64,000 nucleotides of DNA from Bradyrhizobium sp. CB2312 (GCF_029714425.1 NZ_CP121668.1:868001-932000); one strand, 5' to 3'. Positions 1-8,800 are shown, counted from the first letter of the stretch. Numbers and translations: made by a program. The notes: a model not told the origin generated them from the letters alone.

Positions 1-295
1 TATCGCCGACCAGGACGCGGTCGAGATAGCCGCTGACTTTCGGCGCGATGGTGGTGTTGTCGGCCTTCACATAGGCGTCATCGGTGGAGACGAGGAAGCG
101 GCCGACGGTCCAGTAATCGTAGCCGTACCAGGTCGCGCCGGCGAGAGCGGCGGCGGCCACGCCTGCCAGCAACAACTTGCGAAGATTGAGCTTTTGGCGG
201 CGCGCCGGTTGCGACGGGGCGGGCAGGATGCCCTCCAGCCCAGGGGGCGGAACCACCGTGGCTTCAGTCTTGGACGGGGTGGTGTGCACGGTCAT
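1..295 (-). CDS. HlyD/EmrA-type efflux adaptor, N-terminal part (partial)
   Basis: This is the membrane fusion (periplasmic adaptor) subunit of a multidrug efflux or type I export system, which links an inner-membrane pump to an outer-membrane channel. Only the first 98 residues lie in the window; the gene runs off the left edge. A proline-rich cytoplasmic tail (residues 1-36) precedes one transmembrane helix (about 41-57), followed by TDDAYVKADN (71-80), the hallmark of EmrA/HlyD adaptors where the first beta strand and biotinyl-lipoyl-like domain begin. It diverges from the TetR gene at 387, the usual arrangement for a drug-responsive efflux operon. The exact pump partner cannot be seen. 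Confidence 0.9.
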   Translation of the reverse strand, partial: MTVHTTPSKTEATVVPPPGLEGILPAPSQPARRQKLNLRKLLLAGVAAAALAGATWYGYDYWTVGRFLVSTDDAYVKADNTTIAPKVSGYLDRVLVGD

Positions 296-353
296 GGCCG
301 GCTCCCTCGAATTAGGAAACTTGACGATTTCCAAAATAGGACTAGGTTTGGGA

Positions 354-371
354 CTGTCAATGGAATGACAG
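354..371. promoter_or_regulatory. Inverted repeat, likely TetR operator
   Basis: CTGTCA and TGACAG form a perfect 6-bp inverted repeat with a 6-bp spacer in the 91-bp gap between the divergent efflux adaptor and TetR genes. Size, symmetry and position fit a TetR-family operator controlling both directions. The assignment is inferred from position only. Confidence 0.5.
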
Positions 372-386
372 GCATCATCTAAAAAC

Positions 387-1049
387 ATGGCTCAGGCAAA
401 ACCTTCATCAGAATGTCGCCCGCGCGGGCGGCCGCCGGTGCGCAGCGACGACGAGACGAAGCGAATCGTCCTCGAAGCTGCACGGCACGCCTTCGCCGTC
501 GACGGCTACGCAGCCACCAGCACCGAAGAGCTGGCGCGCGGCGCCGGCATCTCCACCAAGACTCTCTATCGGCTGTTTCCGGGCAAGGCGGCCTTGTTCG
601 AAGCAATGTGCGCGGACCGGCTCGATCGGTTGCTCTCCGACGTCAATCTTCAGGCCAGCAATCAGGCCGACATCGAAACCAGCCTGACCGCCGTGCTGGT
701 CGCCTGTGCTGATCTCGCGCTCGATCCGGAAGTCGTGGCGCTCCAGCGTATGGTGCTGCAGCAATCGGCTACGTTCCCCGACCTTGCCGCGAATTTCTAC
801 AGGGATGGCATCGCCCGTACCGCGGCGGCGCTCGCGGGCTGGCTCCGCGATCAAGTCAAGACGAAGCGCATCGCACTCGATAACGTCGATGAAGCTGCCG
901 GAATGATGATTGGCATGATGGTGTCAGCGCCGCAGCGCGCGGCGATCTACGCCAGCCTGACACTGCCTTCGCGCAAGGAGATCGAGAAGCGGGCGCGGGT
1001 ATGTGCCGCAATTCTGCTCGACGGCTGCCGCGGGACGTCGGGCAGCTAG
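387..1049 (+). CDS. TetR/AcrR-family transcriptional regulator
   Basis: One-component repressor of 220 residues. The N-terminal tetrahelical domain has its helix-turn-helix at about residues 44-64 (TSTEELARGAGISTKTLYRLF region), preceded by the GRPP basic arm common in this family. The C-terminal half is an all-helical ligand and dimer domain of the AefR/AcrR type. It diverges from the HlyD-type adaptor, with an 18-bp inverted repeat at 354-371 in between, so it most likely represses that efflux operon and itself. The ATG at 387 has no clear Shine-Dalgarno sequence (preceded by aaaaac), suggesting weak or leaderless initiation. The ligand is unknown. Confidence 0.9.
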   Translation: MAQAKPSSECRPRGRPPVRSDDETKRIVLEAARHAFAVDGYAATSTEELARGAGISTKTLYRLFPGKAALFEAMCADRLDRLLSDVNLQASNQADIETSLTAVLVACADLALDPEVVALQRMVLQQSATFPDLAANFYRDGIARTAAALAGWLRDQVKTKRIALDNVDEAAGMMIGMMVSAPQRAAIYASLTLPSRKEIEKRARVCAAILLDGCRGTSGS

Positions 1050-1060
1050 CGGCGGCAGTT

Positions 1061-1102
1061 TTGACAATCCGCCGGAGTGCGGTTATATGCTTCGCATGCG
1101 AA
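1061..1102 (+). promoter_or_regulatory. Promoter and palindromic operator of the MarR gene
   Basis: TTGACA (1061-1066) and TATATG (1084-1089) are separated by 17 bp, a good housekeeping promoter. Immediately downstream is the perfect 12-bp palindrome TTCGCATGCGAA (1091-1102), placed over the expected transcription start. This is the position expected for autorepression by the MarR-family product. The palindrome also contains the ATG at 1096. Confidence 0.6.
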
Positions 1103-1551
1103 ATAAAATGCCCGAGGCGAGACACCACCGGCTGATCTACCTGCTGAGCGTCGCGCAACGCCGACTGCAGCGCTGGATGGCAGCGCAGCCCTCGAACCAG
1201 GTGACGCCGGCGCAGGCGGGGCTGTTGTTCATCCTCGGCAAGCAGGACGGCGTGCTGATGGGCGAGGCGGCAGCCGCGCTCGATATGGGACCGGCTGGTA
1301 TCTCGGGGCTGGTCGATCGCTCTGCCGCGGCGAGGCTGGTCGAGCGGCGGGCCGATCGCGAGGACGGACGGGCCTTTCGCGTCTGGCTGACGCCGAAGGG
1401 GCGCACCGTGCTGACCCAGGCGAAGACTGAAGCTGCAGAGATCAACGCGGCGCTGACGGAAGGATTTACGGCTGCGGAGATCGACATCGTCGCGCGTTGG
1501 CTGACGAGCATTCAGGACAAGTTTCCAAGAGAAAGAGATTCAGAGGACTAA
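1096..1551 (+). CDS. MarR-family transcriptional regulator
   Basis: Winged-helix regulator of about 151 residues. The recognition region follows the pattern VLMGEAAAALDMGPAGISGLVDR and the wing contains the conserved RREDGRAF-type stretch (here RADREDGRAF). In-frame ATG codons lie at 1087, 1096 and 1108. The promoter hexamers at 1061-1089 predict transcription starting near 1096, so a leaderless start at 1096 or the ATG at 1108 is favoured over 1087. It precedes a crotonase-fold gene by 10 bp, so the two are one operon. Related MarR proteins in alphaproteobacteria sense acyl-CoA or aromatic acyl-CoA intermediates; that is inference here. Confidence 0.85.
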   Translation: MRNKMPEARHHRLIYLLSVAQRRLQRWMAAQPSNQVTPAQAGLLFILGKQDGVLMGEAAAALDMGPAGISGLVDRSAAARLVERRADREDGRAFRVWLTPKGRTVLTQAKTEAAEINAALTEGFTAAEIDIVARWLTSIQDKFPRERDSED

Positions 1552-1561
1552 GGAGAGACCC

Positions 1562-2332
1562 ATGACCGAGCATGTGCGAGTCGAGAACAACGGCGGAATT
1601 CTCACGCTCACTTTGGCGCGCCCCGACAAGAAGAACGCGCTGACCGATGCGATGTACGGCAAGCTCGCCGACAGCATCGAATCCGCCGAATTCGATCCGT
1701 CAGCCCGCGTGATCCTGATCCGCGGCGAGGGCGACATGTTCACCGCCGGAAACGACGTCGGCGAGTTCGCGGCGGTCGCATCCGGCAAGTCGGAAGGCAG
1801 CCGCAACGTCGTGCGCTTCATCCAGTCGCTGGCGCGCTGTACCCGGCCGCTGGTCGCGGCGGTGCAGGGCCGCGCGGTCGGCGTCGGCGCCACGATGCTG
1901 CTGCATTGCGATCTCGTCGTGCTCGCCGACAATGCGCAATTGTCGACGCCCTTCGTCAGCCTCGCGCTGGTGCCGGAAGCCGCCTCCAGCCTGTTGATGC
2001 CGGCGCGGATCGGCTATGCCCGCGCCTACGAGATGTTCGCGCTCGGCGAGACCGTGCCGGCGAAGTCCGCGCTGGAATGGGGCCTTGCCAACCGCGTGGT
2101 GCCGCTCGACAAGCTCGATGCCGAGGCGCTCGCGTTGGCGCAGCGCCTTGCCCGCCAGCCCGCCGGCGCGCTCACCGCGACCAAGAAGCTGATGCGCAAT
2201 GGCGAGGCGCTGGTGGCGCAGATGCAGGCCGAGGGCGAGCACTTCGCTCAGCGCCTGCGCACCGCGGAGGCGCGCGAAGCGTTCACGGCATTTGCCGAGC
2301 GCCGCGCGCCGGATTTCACCAAGGTCGCCTAA
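1562..2332 (+). CDS. Crotonase-fold enoyl-CoA hydratase/isomerase family enzyme
   Basis: Acyl-CoA processing enzyme of 256 residues with strong AAGGAGAG ribosome binding site, co-transcribed with the MarR gene. The oxyanion-hole segment FTAGND (60-65) and the second one around GVGAT (107-111) are present. The Glu that follows the glycine-rich loop in true hydratases (GGGCE) is replaced by Thr111, while Glu139 in LVPEA is retained. That pattern is typical of delta3,delta2-enoyl-CoA isomerases and PaaG-like members rather than two-Glu hydratases. The role is therefore probably double-bond isomerisation or a related CoA reaction; the substrate is unknown. Confidence 0.88.
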   Translation: MTEHVRVENNGGILTLTLARPDKKNALTDAMYGKLADSIESAEFDPSARVILIRGEGDMFTAGNDVGEFAAVASGKSEGSRNVVRFIQSLARCTRPLVAAVQGRAVGVGATMLLHCDLVVLADNAQLSTPFVSLALVPEAASSLLMPARIGYARAYEMFALGETVPAKSALEWGLANRVVPLDKLDAEALALAQRLARQPAGALTATKKLMRNGEALVAQMQAEGEHFAQRLRTAEAREAFTAFAERRAPDFTKVA

Positions 2333-2454
2333 CGAACCCCGGCCTGGCGCAGGCGCGGCAGGCCGAAACGCTGGTATTTGACTACAACCTTAACGAAACA
2401 TTGGCAGGTTGCGATGCAGGGTGGCCACTCGTGAAGAGTAGGCCCCCTGACCCC

Positions 2455-4536
2455 ATGGCAATGTTTAAGAAATCGGTAAGCTCGCTTCTCCTGACCTTGA
2501 TGGCCCTGCTGGCCGTGGGCGCGCTGGCCTCGACGGCGATCCAGATGGTCGGGGCCTTCGGCCGCTACAGCGACAGTCTCGAGACTGCGCGGCTTGCTGC
2601 CGCCGACAAGGCGATCTTCCATGGCGTGCTGTCCTTGCGCAACAATCGTGGCGACGCCCAGAGTGCCATCCTCGGCGAGGACGATCCCAAGGCAAAGCTC
2701 GCCGAAGCCGAGAAGGCCGAGCAGGCCGGCTATGATGGCATCATCGCCGCGCTTGCCACCGTTGAATTCGCCCGCCGCGACGAGCTCGCCGGCACGCTGA
2801 AGCAGCGCTGGAACGACGCCGCGCCGCAGTTCCAGCTGTTCTACGACGAAGCCAAGCGTCCGCGCGCCGAGCGCAGGATCGAGCGGACCAATTCCTGGTA
2901 CGACGCCGTCACCAAGGTGATTGACACGGCGAACCTCGCCTCCACGGCGGTGTCGAACCGCGCCTGGATGAACGATCCCTACATCGCCCGCATGATCCAG
3001 GTCCGCCGCTTCGCCTGGCAGGTGCGCGATCGCTACGGCGTCCATTGCTCGCAGCTCCGCTCGAACGTCAACAGCAGCAGGCCGCTCGACGACGCCCAGA
3101 AGCGGTCGGTGGCGCAATGGGACGGCACCATCGCCTCCGGCTGGGCGGGCATGGCGGAGTTGCTGGCTGCGCCCGACGTGACGGCAGAGCTGACGGCGGC
3201 AGCGTCGGACGCGAAGGTCAAGACCGACGCCGTCCTCAAGCAGATCGGCGATCTCACCAAGAATTTTGACGGCAGTGGCAAACCCGCAATGCCCGCGTCC
3301 GAATGGAACACGCTGTGCCAGTCGCCGTTCCCGCTGATCGTCGGCGTCGCGACCAAGGCGCTGGACCAGTCGATCGCGCGCGCCGAGACCGTTCAGACGA
3401 CGGCGCTGACCAAGCTCATCGTGCAGTCGCTCGCCTTCCTGCTGGCGCTCGCCGTGACCTTGGCGGGCGTGTACGTCGTGCGCAATCGCCTGATGCGGCC
3501 GGTGCGCGCCATCCTGGACGCGATCGCGCGCATCAGCGCCCGCGATTACGCGACGCCGGTGCCGCAATCCAGACATCCCGACGAGTTCGGCACCATGGCC
3601 GCGGCGCTCGAAAGCCTGCGCGAGAGCGCGGCAACCGCCGAGCGTCTCGGCCAGGAGCGTGAATCGCAGCAGGCGCTGCAGCTCGCCCGCTCCGGCACTG
3701 TCGATGCGGCGTGCCGCAGCTTCGACGACACCGTGCAGGCGGTGATCCAGAGCGTGGTGGCCTCGACCAAGGAGCTCGATGCCACCGCAACCGGCGTGCG
3801 CTCGCTGGTTTCGGAATCGAGCAGCCAGACCGCGGCGGTCTCGTCCGCCGCCGAGCAGGCCACCAACAATCTCGAGACCATCGCGGCGGCGACCGAGGAG
3901 CTCTCGGCGTCCGTCGGCGAGATCTCCGCGCAGGTGCAGTCCAGCGCCCGCGAGGCGCGCGAGGCCGTGTCGCAGGCCGAGCAGACCAACGCGACGGTCG
4001 AGATCCTCGACCAGACCGCAAGCCGCATCGGCGAGGTCGTGAAGATGATCAACGCCATCGCCGGCCAGACCAATCTCCTCGCGCTGAACGCCACCATCGA
4101 GGCCGCGCGCGCGGGCGAAGCGGGCCGCGGCTTCGCCGTGGTCGCCGGCGAGGTCAAGAGCCTTGCGGCGCAGACCGCGACCGCGACCGAAGAGATCTCC
4201 CGCCAGGTCGAGGAGATCCAGGGTGCGACCGGCGAGGCGGTTGCCGCGATCCGCTCGATCGGCGGTGCCATCAGCGGCATCGACGAGAAGATGACGGCGA
4301 TTGCGGCGGCGGTCGAGCAGCAGCGCGCGGCCACCACCGAGATCTCGCGCAACTTCCAGCAGGCCGCCCAAGGCACCCGCGAGGTCACCGACACCATCGG
4401 CAGCGTCGCCAGGCTGAACGAGGAGACCGGCAACGCCGGCACGGTGCTGTCTGAATCCGTGAAGAAGATGTCGGCGGACGCCGATCGTCTCCGCGTCGCG
4501 GTCGAGGGCTTCCTCGGCGCGGTGAAGACCGCCTAG
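2455..4536 (+). CDS. Methyl-accepting chemotaxis protein
   Basis: Transmembrane chemoreceptor of 693 residues. TM1 lies at about residues 8-30, followed by a long helical periplasmic sensor domain (about 31-320) with two cysteines (in VHCSQ and TLCQS), TM2 (about 322-342), a HAMP linker (about 343-395) and the cytoplasmic signalling coiled coil. The highly conserved hairpin tip that contacts CheA/CheW ([20 protein letters not shown]) lies near residues 533-552. ATGs at 2455 and 2461 are both possible starts. No chemotaxis partners are adjacent, so it works as a stand-alone receptor for a remote che cluster. The ligand is unknown. Confidence 0.93.
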   Translation: MAMFKKSVSSLLLTLMALLAVGALASTAIQMVGAFGRYSDSLETARLAAADKAIFHGVLSLRNNRGDAQSAILGEDDPKAKLAEAEKAEQAGYDGIIAALATVEFARRDELAGTLKQRWNDAAPQFQLFYDEAKRPRAERRIERTNSWYDAVTKVIDTANLASTAVSNRAWMNDPYIARMIQVRRFAWQVRDRYGVHCSQLRSNVNSSRPLDDAQKRSVAQWDGTIASGWAGMAELLAAPDVTAELTAAASDAKVKTDAVLKQIGDLTKNFDGSGKPAMPASEWNTLCQSPFPLIVGVATKALDQSIARAETVQTTALTKLIVQSLAFLLALAVTLAGVYVVRNRLMRPVRAILDAIARISARDYATPVPQSRHPDEFGTMAAALESLRESAATAERLGQERESQQALQLARSGTVDAACRSFDDTVQAVIQSVVASTKELDATATGVRSLVSESSSQTAAVSSAAEQATNNLETIAAATEELSASVGEISAQVQSSAREAREAVSQAEQTNATVEILDQTASRIGEVVKMINAIAGQTNLLALNATIEAARAGEAGRGFAVVAGEVKSLAAQTATATEEISRQVEEIQGATGEAVAAIRSIGGAISGIDEKMTAIAAAVEQQRAATTEISRNFQQAAQGTREVTDTIGSVARLNEETGNAGTVLSESVKKMSADADRLRVAVEGFLGAVKTA

Positions 4537-4657
4537 TTTCGATCATCCTCCATCCCGCCGTCGCGCGGGCATTGCCGCCGGTCCGCGCGACGGGTACACC
4601 TGTGCCGCCGCGCGAGCGCGGCACCAGACGCAAGACACCTCAGGGATGGAGAGTTCG

Positions 4658-5596
4658 ATGCCGGTCACCCCACACAAGGCCCAGCGCCCCTATCGCGGCG
4701 TGTTCCCGGTCGCGCCCACCATCTTCGACGAGCGCGGCGAGCTCGATCTGGAGGGCCAGCGCCGCTGCATCGATTTCATGATCGATGCTGGCTCGCACGG
4801 CCTCTGCATCCTCGCCAACTTCTCCGAGCAGTTCGTGCTCACCGATGCCGAGCGCGAGACCGTGATGCATGCCGTGCTGGAGCATGTCGCCGGCCGGGTT
4901 CCCGTCATCGTCACCACCACGCATTTCAGCTCCGCCGTCTGCGCGGCGCGCAGCAAGCAGGCCGAGGCGGCGGGTGCCGCCATGGTGATGGTGATGCCGC
5001 CCTATCACGGTGCGACGTTCCGCGTGCCCGAGAAGGGCATCGTCGAATTCTTCAAGGTGCTCTCCGGCGCGATCAACATTCCGATCATGATCCAGGATGC
5101 ACCGGTCGCGGGCACGCCGCTGTCGGTCGAGCTGCTGGCGCGGCTGTCGCGCGAATTCGCCAACATCCGCTATTTCAAGATCGAGGTGCCCGGCGCCGCC
5201 TCAAAGCTCCGCAACCTGATCGAAGCGGGCGGCAAGGACATCGAAGGTCCCTGGGATGGCGAGGAGGCGATCACGCTGCTCGCCGATCTCGACGCCGGCG
5301 CGACCGGCGCGATGACCGGCGGCGGCTATCCCGACGGCATCCGCCAGATCATCGACCCCTATTTCGCCGGCGACCGCGAAAAGGCGAAAGCCGCCTATGA
5401 GCGCTGGCTGCCGCTGATCAACTACGAGAACCGTCAATGCGGCCTGATCGCCTGCAAGGCGATGATGCAGGCCGGCGGCGTGATCAAGTCGGAGGCAGTG
5501 CGCCATCCCTTGCAGCCGCTGCATCCGGCGACGCGGGCGGGGTTGCTGGAACTCGCCAAGGAACGCGACGCGCTGGCACTGCGGTGGGGCAAGTAG
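4658..5596 (+). CDS. Dihydrodipicolinate synthase family aldolase/dehydratase
   Basis: Class I TIM-barrel lyase of 312 residues. Lys174 in YFKIEVP matches the Schiff-base lysine of the DHDPS/NAL family. The segment MIQDAP (144-149) replaces the canonical YNxP tyrosine loop, a variation I associate with L-2-keto-3-deoxyarabonate dehydratase-like members, so a sugar-acid role is more likely than lysine synthesis. The start at 4658 is preferred to an upstream ATG at 4646 because GGAGAG lies 4 nt before it. It stands alone between a chemoreceptor and a repeat-filled gap, so context does not name the substrate. Confidence 0.85.
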   Translation: MPVTPHKAQRPYRGVFPVAPTIFDERGELDLEGQRRCIDFMIDAGSHGLCILANFSEQFVLTDAERETVMHAVLEHVAGRVPVIVTTTHFSSAVCAARSKQAEAAGAAMVMVMPPYHGATFRVPEKGIVEFFKVLSGAINIPIMIQDAPVAGTPLSVELLARLSREFANIRYFKIEVPGAASKLRNLIEAGGKDIEGPWDGEEAITLLADLDAGATGAMTGGGYPDGIRQIIDPYFAGDREKAKAAYERWLPLINYENRQCGLIACKAMMQAGGVIKSEAVRHPLQPLHPATRAGLLELAKERDALALRWGK

Positions 5597-5615
5597 CGCC
5601 AAACATTCAGCAGTC

Positions 5616-5702
5616 GTAGGGTGGGCAAAGGCGCGGAGTGCCGTGCCCACACTTTTACCGACGGCGATGGGTGGTGGGCACGCTCCGCTTTGCCCACCCT
5701 AC
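5616..5702. repeat. GTAGGGTGGGC inverted-repeat element, copy 1
   Basis: GTAGGGTGGGCAAAG at 5616-5630 is mirrored by CTTTGCCCACCCTAC at 5688-5702, giving a transcript able to fold into a long stem. A second copy is at 14455-14543. It lies directly after a gene end, where it may also act as a bidirectional terminator. Confidence 0.8.
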
Positions 5703-5709
5703 GAAGGCC

Positions 5710-5777
5710 GTCATTGCGAGGAGCGACTTGTCCTCCGTAGCTCGAAGAGCGAAGGCGGAAGCGACGAAGCAATCCAG
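5710..5777. repeat. GTCATTGCGAGGAGCGA repeat element
   Basis: The stretch begins GTCATTGCGAGGAGCGA and ends GCGACGAAGCAATCCAG, a short interspersed element type that I recognise from Bradyrhizobium genomes. It is interrupted internally by a TCCGTAGCTCGAAGAGCGAAGG segment that I recognise from another repeat. The rest of the gap to the gene at 6003 shows no gene; it should contain the promoter of the SBP56 gene. Confidence 0.65.
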
Positions 5778-6002
5778 TTTGCGGAGAAATCTGGGTTGCT
5801 TCGCATGACGGGGTCTGCCCATTTCGGCTAAAGGCGTCGAATTGGCGCGGCTCGGGCCGTTTCCCGCGGCCCGGCGATGACATATTGTACGCTCGCCGAC
5901 CAAGCCCGCGGGACGCATCTCAAGACATCGCGGAACAGTTCTTCATTATGCCGCTATCCCGAGCCAGGTTGGCGCGAACCGACAGAACAGGGAGGCAGTG
6001 CC

Positions 6003-7403
6003 ATGACGATGAGGCCGGATCCCACCTTTCACGCATCGCCAAAGCTTGCGATGGAAGCACCAGCGGAGAACTTTGCCTACACGTTGCTGCTCAGTCCGGA
6101 TTTCTCAAAGCCGGATGCTCTCGCGGTCATCGACGTCAAGCCGGGATCGCCGACCTATAGCCAGATCGTTCACACCGTGACGATGCCCAACAAGGGCGAC
6201 GAGTTTCATCATTTCGGCTGGAATGCCTGCTCCTCCGCCTTGTCGCCGCTTACCGGACACGCCTTCATCGAGCGGCGCTATCTCATTATCCCCGGGCTGC
6301 GCTCGTCGCGGATCTACATCATCGATACCAAGCCAGATCCGACCCAAGCCAAGATCCACAAGATCATCGAACCGGAGGAGGTCTTCAAGAAGACCGGTTA
6401 CTCACGGCCGCATACGATCCATTGCGGGCCGGACGGCGTCTATGTGAGCACGCTGGGCGGTGGCGGCAAGGACGGCACCAACGGACCTCCTGGTGTCTTC
6501 ATCATGGATTGCGAAACGTTCGAGGTCCTTGGACGATGGGAGATCGACCGGGGCCTGCAGACGCTGCATTATGATTTCTGGTGGAATCTGCCGCGCGATT
6601 ACATGGTGACGAGCGAATGGGCGTTGCCGCCGCAGTTCGAGAACGGGATCGTGCCGCAGGATCTGCTGTCGAACAAGTATGGCCATCGTCTCCACTTCTG
6701 GGATCTCCGCGCCCGCCGCAACGTGCAGACCATCGATCTCGGCGCCAATCACCAGATGGCGCTGGAGGTGCGGCCAGCGCACGATCCGGTTCGCGAGTAC
6801 GGCTTTGCCGGCGTGGTGGTCGACACCACCAATCTAGAAGGTTCGATCTGGACCTGGTGGCGCGAGGGCGGAAAATTCCATGCCGAGAAGACGGCGACGA
6901 TTCCACCGGAGCCCGCAGACAAGGAGAAGCTTCCGCCGCTGCTGCAGGGCTTTGGCGCGGTGCCGCCACTGGTGACCGATATCGACCTGTCGATGGACGA
7001 TAGATTCCTCTACGTCTCCTGTTGGGGCACCGGCGAGATGCGCCAGTACGATGTCAGCGATCCCAGAAAGCCCAAGCTTGCGGGCTCGGTGCATACCGGA
7101 GGCATCGTGCGCCGCGCGCCGCATCCGAACGGCAAGGCATATACGGGTGGCCCGCAGATGGTCGAGATCAGCCGCGACGGCAGACGCGTGTATTGGACCA
7201 ATTCGCTCTATTCCACCTGGGACGACCAGTTCTACCCCGACGGGGTTCCGGGCGTGGAGGTCATGGCCAATGTCGGTCGCAACGGCGGCCTCGAGCTCGA
7301 CAAGGACTATTTCGTGAGCTTCCCCGACGGATATCGTGCGCACCAGATCAGGCTCGAGGGCGGCGATTGTTCGACGGACTCCTTTTGCTACCCGTCGGTC
7401 TAG
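6003..7403 (+). CDS. mtoX: SBP56-family protein, probable methanethiol oxidase
   Basis: Beta-propeller protein of 466 residues closely following the selenium-binding protein SBP56/SELENBP1 pattern, a family whose bacterial members oxidise methanethiol to formaldehyde, H2S and H2O2 using copper. Visible family marks are HHFGWNACSS (Cys76, matching the reactive cysteine of SELENBP1), several His-rich propeller segments such as RPHTIHCGPDG, and the C-terminal HQIRLEGGDCSTD. The length is normal. The start at 6003 has GGGAGG upstream. A membrane protein overlaps its 3-prime end. Methanethiol oxidation is inferred from family membership; no SCO1-type copper chaperone is adjacent. Confidence 0.88.
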   Translation: MTMRPDPTFHASPKLAMEAPAENFAYTLLLSPDFSKPDALAVIDVKPGSPTYSQIVHTVTMPNKGDEFHHFGWNACSSALSPLTGHAFIERRYLIIPGLRSSRIYIIDTKPDPTQAKIHKIIEPEEVFKKTGYSRPHTIHCGPDGVYVSTLGGGGKDGTNGPPGVFIMDCETFEVLGRWEIDRGLQTLHYDFWWNLPRDYMVTSEWALPPQFENGIVPQDLLSNKYGHRLHFWDLRARRNVQTIDLGANHQMALEVRPAHDPVREYGFAGVVVDTTNLEGSIWTWWREGGKFHAEKTATIPPEPADKEKLPPLLQGFGAVPPLVTDIDLSMDDRFLYVSCWGTGEMRQYDVSDPRKPKLAGSVHTGGIVRRAPHPNGKAYTGGPQMVEISRDGRRVYWTNSLYSTWDDQFYPDGVPGVEVMANVGRNGGLELDKDYFVSFPDGYRAHQIRLEGGDCSTDSFCYPSV

Positions 7404-8080
7404 ATTGGGGGCACGCGAGCCCAGCCGTCGGCTGGCTGTGGCTCGCGCTTGTTGCGAGCGGTCTCTACCACGGGGTCAATCCGGGAATGGGATGGCCGCT
7501 CGCCGTTTCGGCCGGGCTCATGGACAAGAGTCCACGCGCGCTGTTTCGCGCGTTGTGGGCCCTGGCGGCCGGGCATCTCCTGGCAACACTTCTCGTGCTG
7601 CTGCCATTCGCCTTCCTGCTCGTGCTGGCCGCGTGGCAGCGTCCGATCCAGCTGGTCGCGAGCCTTGTCGTCATCGGCTTTGGCATCTATCGGCTGATCG
7701 ACCGACGTCATCCGCGCACGCTGGCACGAATTCCGCCGACGCAATTGGCGCTCTGGTCGTTTGCCGTCGCCATTGCTCACGGCGCCGCCTTGATGCTCGT
7801 GCCGATCTATCTCGGGCTCTGTCAGGCCTTTGAGCTCGATGCTGGCCATGAGGCGGCGGGCGCGCTGATGAAGGCACGCCTCGGGATGGCGGTGCTCGTG
7901 TCGCTGGTTCACGTGACCGCCATGGTCGGCGCCGGCGGATGTCTGGCGTGGCTGGTCTACCGCTATCTGGGATTGAAGTTCGTCTCGCGAAGCTGGTTCA
8001 ATCTGGATGCAGTCTGGGCGTCCAGCCTCGTTCTGGTCGGCGCGGTGGCGCTTGCCTTCAATCTTGCGAGCTGGCGCTGA
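7367..8080 (+). CDS. Polytopic membrane protein overlapping the SBP56 gene
   Basis: About 237 residues of mostly hydrophobic sequence with around six membrane helices and the motif YHGVNPGMGWPLAVS in the first luminal/cytoplasmic turn. There is no ATG near the beginning; the reading frame offers TTG at 7367 (GAGGGCGG just upstream) or TTG at 7385, either of which overlaps the end of the SBP56 gene, indicating translational coupling. I do not recognise the family. The HxxNPxMGW motif and the tight linkage suggest a membrane partner of the methanethiol oxidase, for instance in metal delivery or substrate passage. That is inference. Confidence 0.75.
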   Translation: MFDGLLLLPVGLDWGHASPAVGWLWLALVASGLYHGVNPGMGWPLAVSAGLMDKSPRALFRALWALAAGHLLATLLVLLPFAFLLVLAAWQRPIQLVASLVVIGFGIYRLIDRRHPRTLARIPPTQLALWSFAVAIAHGAALMLVPIYLGLCQAFELDAGHEAAGALMKARLGMAVLVSLVHVTAMVGAGGCLAWLVYRYLGLKFVSRSWFNLDAVWASSLVLVGAVALAFNLASWR

Positions 8081-8083
8081 GCT

Positions 8084-8782
8084 TCACCGCGCCAAAGCCC
8101 ATTCGCCGATGATGCGAAAGCGCGCCTTGGCGTCATCCTGCTTGAACAGCGCGATGCGATCGACCGTCAGCGTATCGAGCTTCAGCGCCGCAAATCGCTC
8201 GCGCAGCATCTGCAGAATCGGCCCGCGCCGCTCCGCGTCCAATCGCCCGGTTAGCGTCATGTGGAAACGGAATTCTTCCATCACGTAGGGATAGCCCCAG
8301 CGGTCGAGATAATCGCGCTGGCGCTCACTCAGTCTTTCGGGCCTCCGACGGGCGCGATCTTCCGCGGTCAGGGCCAGACGCAAGGAATCGAACTCGCGAA
8401 CGCAATCGGCAGCGAGCTGTTGAAGCGCATCCACCGGCGCTGCCGGAATGACCGCGATGAAGCCGCTGATGGAATCCACGATCGGGCTGATCGCCGGGAT
8501 CGGCCGCGCCTTGCCGGCGAAGCTCACGCAGGCCGCCGACAACTCGGCCTCGGACTTGCCGGGCGCGAGCGCCATCGGCGCCTTCAGCGTGGCGTGAAAG
8601 CCGTATTTGCGGGGATCGCTGGTGACGTCGCGCCAGTCCGGCGCGATGCGCAATGCATCCGCGGGAAACGGCAGCTCGTCGCCTGTATAGGCATCATAGC
8701 CGAGCAGCTCGGCGCCGAAGCGGGTGAGGGCGCTGTCGGCGCCGGCCGCAAAATAGATCGCGTAGCGGGGAAAGCCTGTCAT
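8084..8782 (-). CDS. 2H phosphoesterase-like phosphonate metabolism protein (DUF1045)
   Basis: A 232-residue protein of the DUF1045 family that recurs in phosphonate operons. It carries two HxTL motifs, His63-x-Thr65 in GFHATLKAP and His174-x-Thr176 in FHMTLTG, the catalytic pair of 2H phosphoesterases, which open 2-prime,3-prime or 1,2-cyclic phosphates. It is the last gene of the minus arm, 18 bp after phnM. No metallo-beta-lactamase PhnP is present in the window, so this enzyme is a good candidate for hydrolysing 5-phosphoribosyl 1,2-cyclic phosphate released by C-P lyase. The family and motif are seen; the substrate is inferred. Confidence 0.85.
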   Translation of the reverse strand: MTGFPRYAIYFAAGADSALTRFGAELLGYDAYTGDELPFPADALRIAPDWRDVTSDPRKYGFHATLKAPMALAPGKSEAELSAACVSFAGKARPIPAISPIVDSISGFIAVIPAAPVDALQQLAADCVREFDSLRLALTAEDRARRRPERLSERQRDYLDRWGYPYVMEEFRFHMTLTGRLDAERRGPILQMLRERFAALKLDTLTVDRIALFKQDDAKARFRIIGEWALAR

Positions 8783-8800
8783 TGCCCGAACATAACCGGT

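Noticed and set aside
2401..2425. TTGGCAGGTTGCGATGC resembling a sigma-54 promoter before the chemoreceptor
   Set aside because: The GG and GC elements are 11 bp apart instead of 10, and the TTGC block is not matched, so it does not fit the -24/-12 rule.
2329..4371. 680-codon minus-strand open frame opposite the chemoreceptor gene
   Set aside because: It is the antisense shadow of a GC-rich coding sequence; its translation is Arg/Gly/Leu-rich without any domain, while the plus strand encodes a complete chemoreceptor.
7022..7366. Extension of the membrane protein back to an ATG inside the SBP56 gene
   Set aside because: This would overlap more than 300 bp of a conserved gene in another frame; the added residues are Arg-rich shadow sequence.
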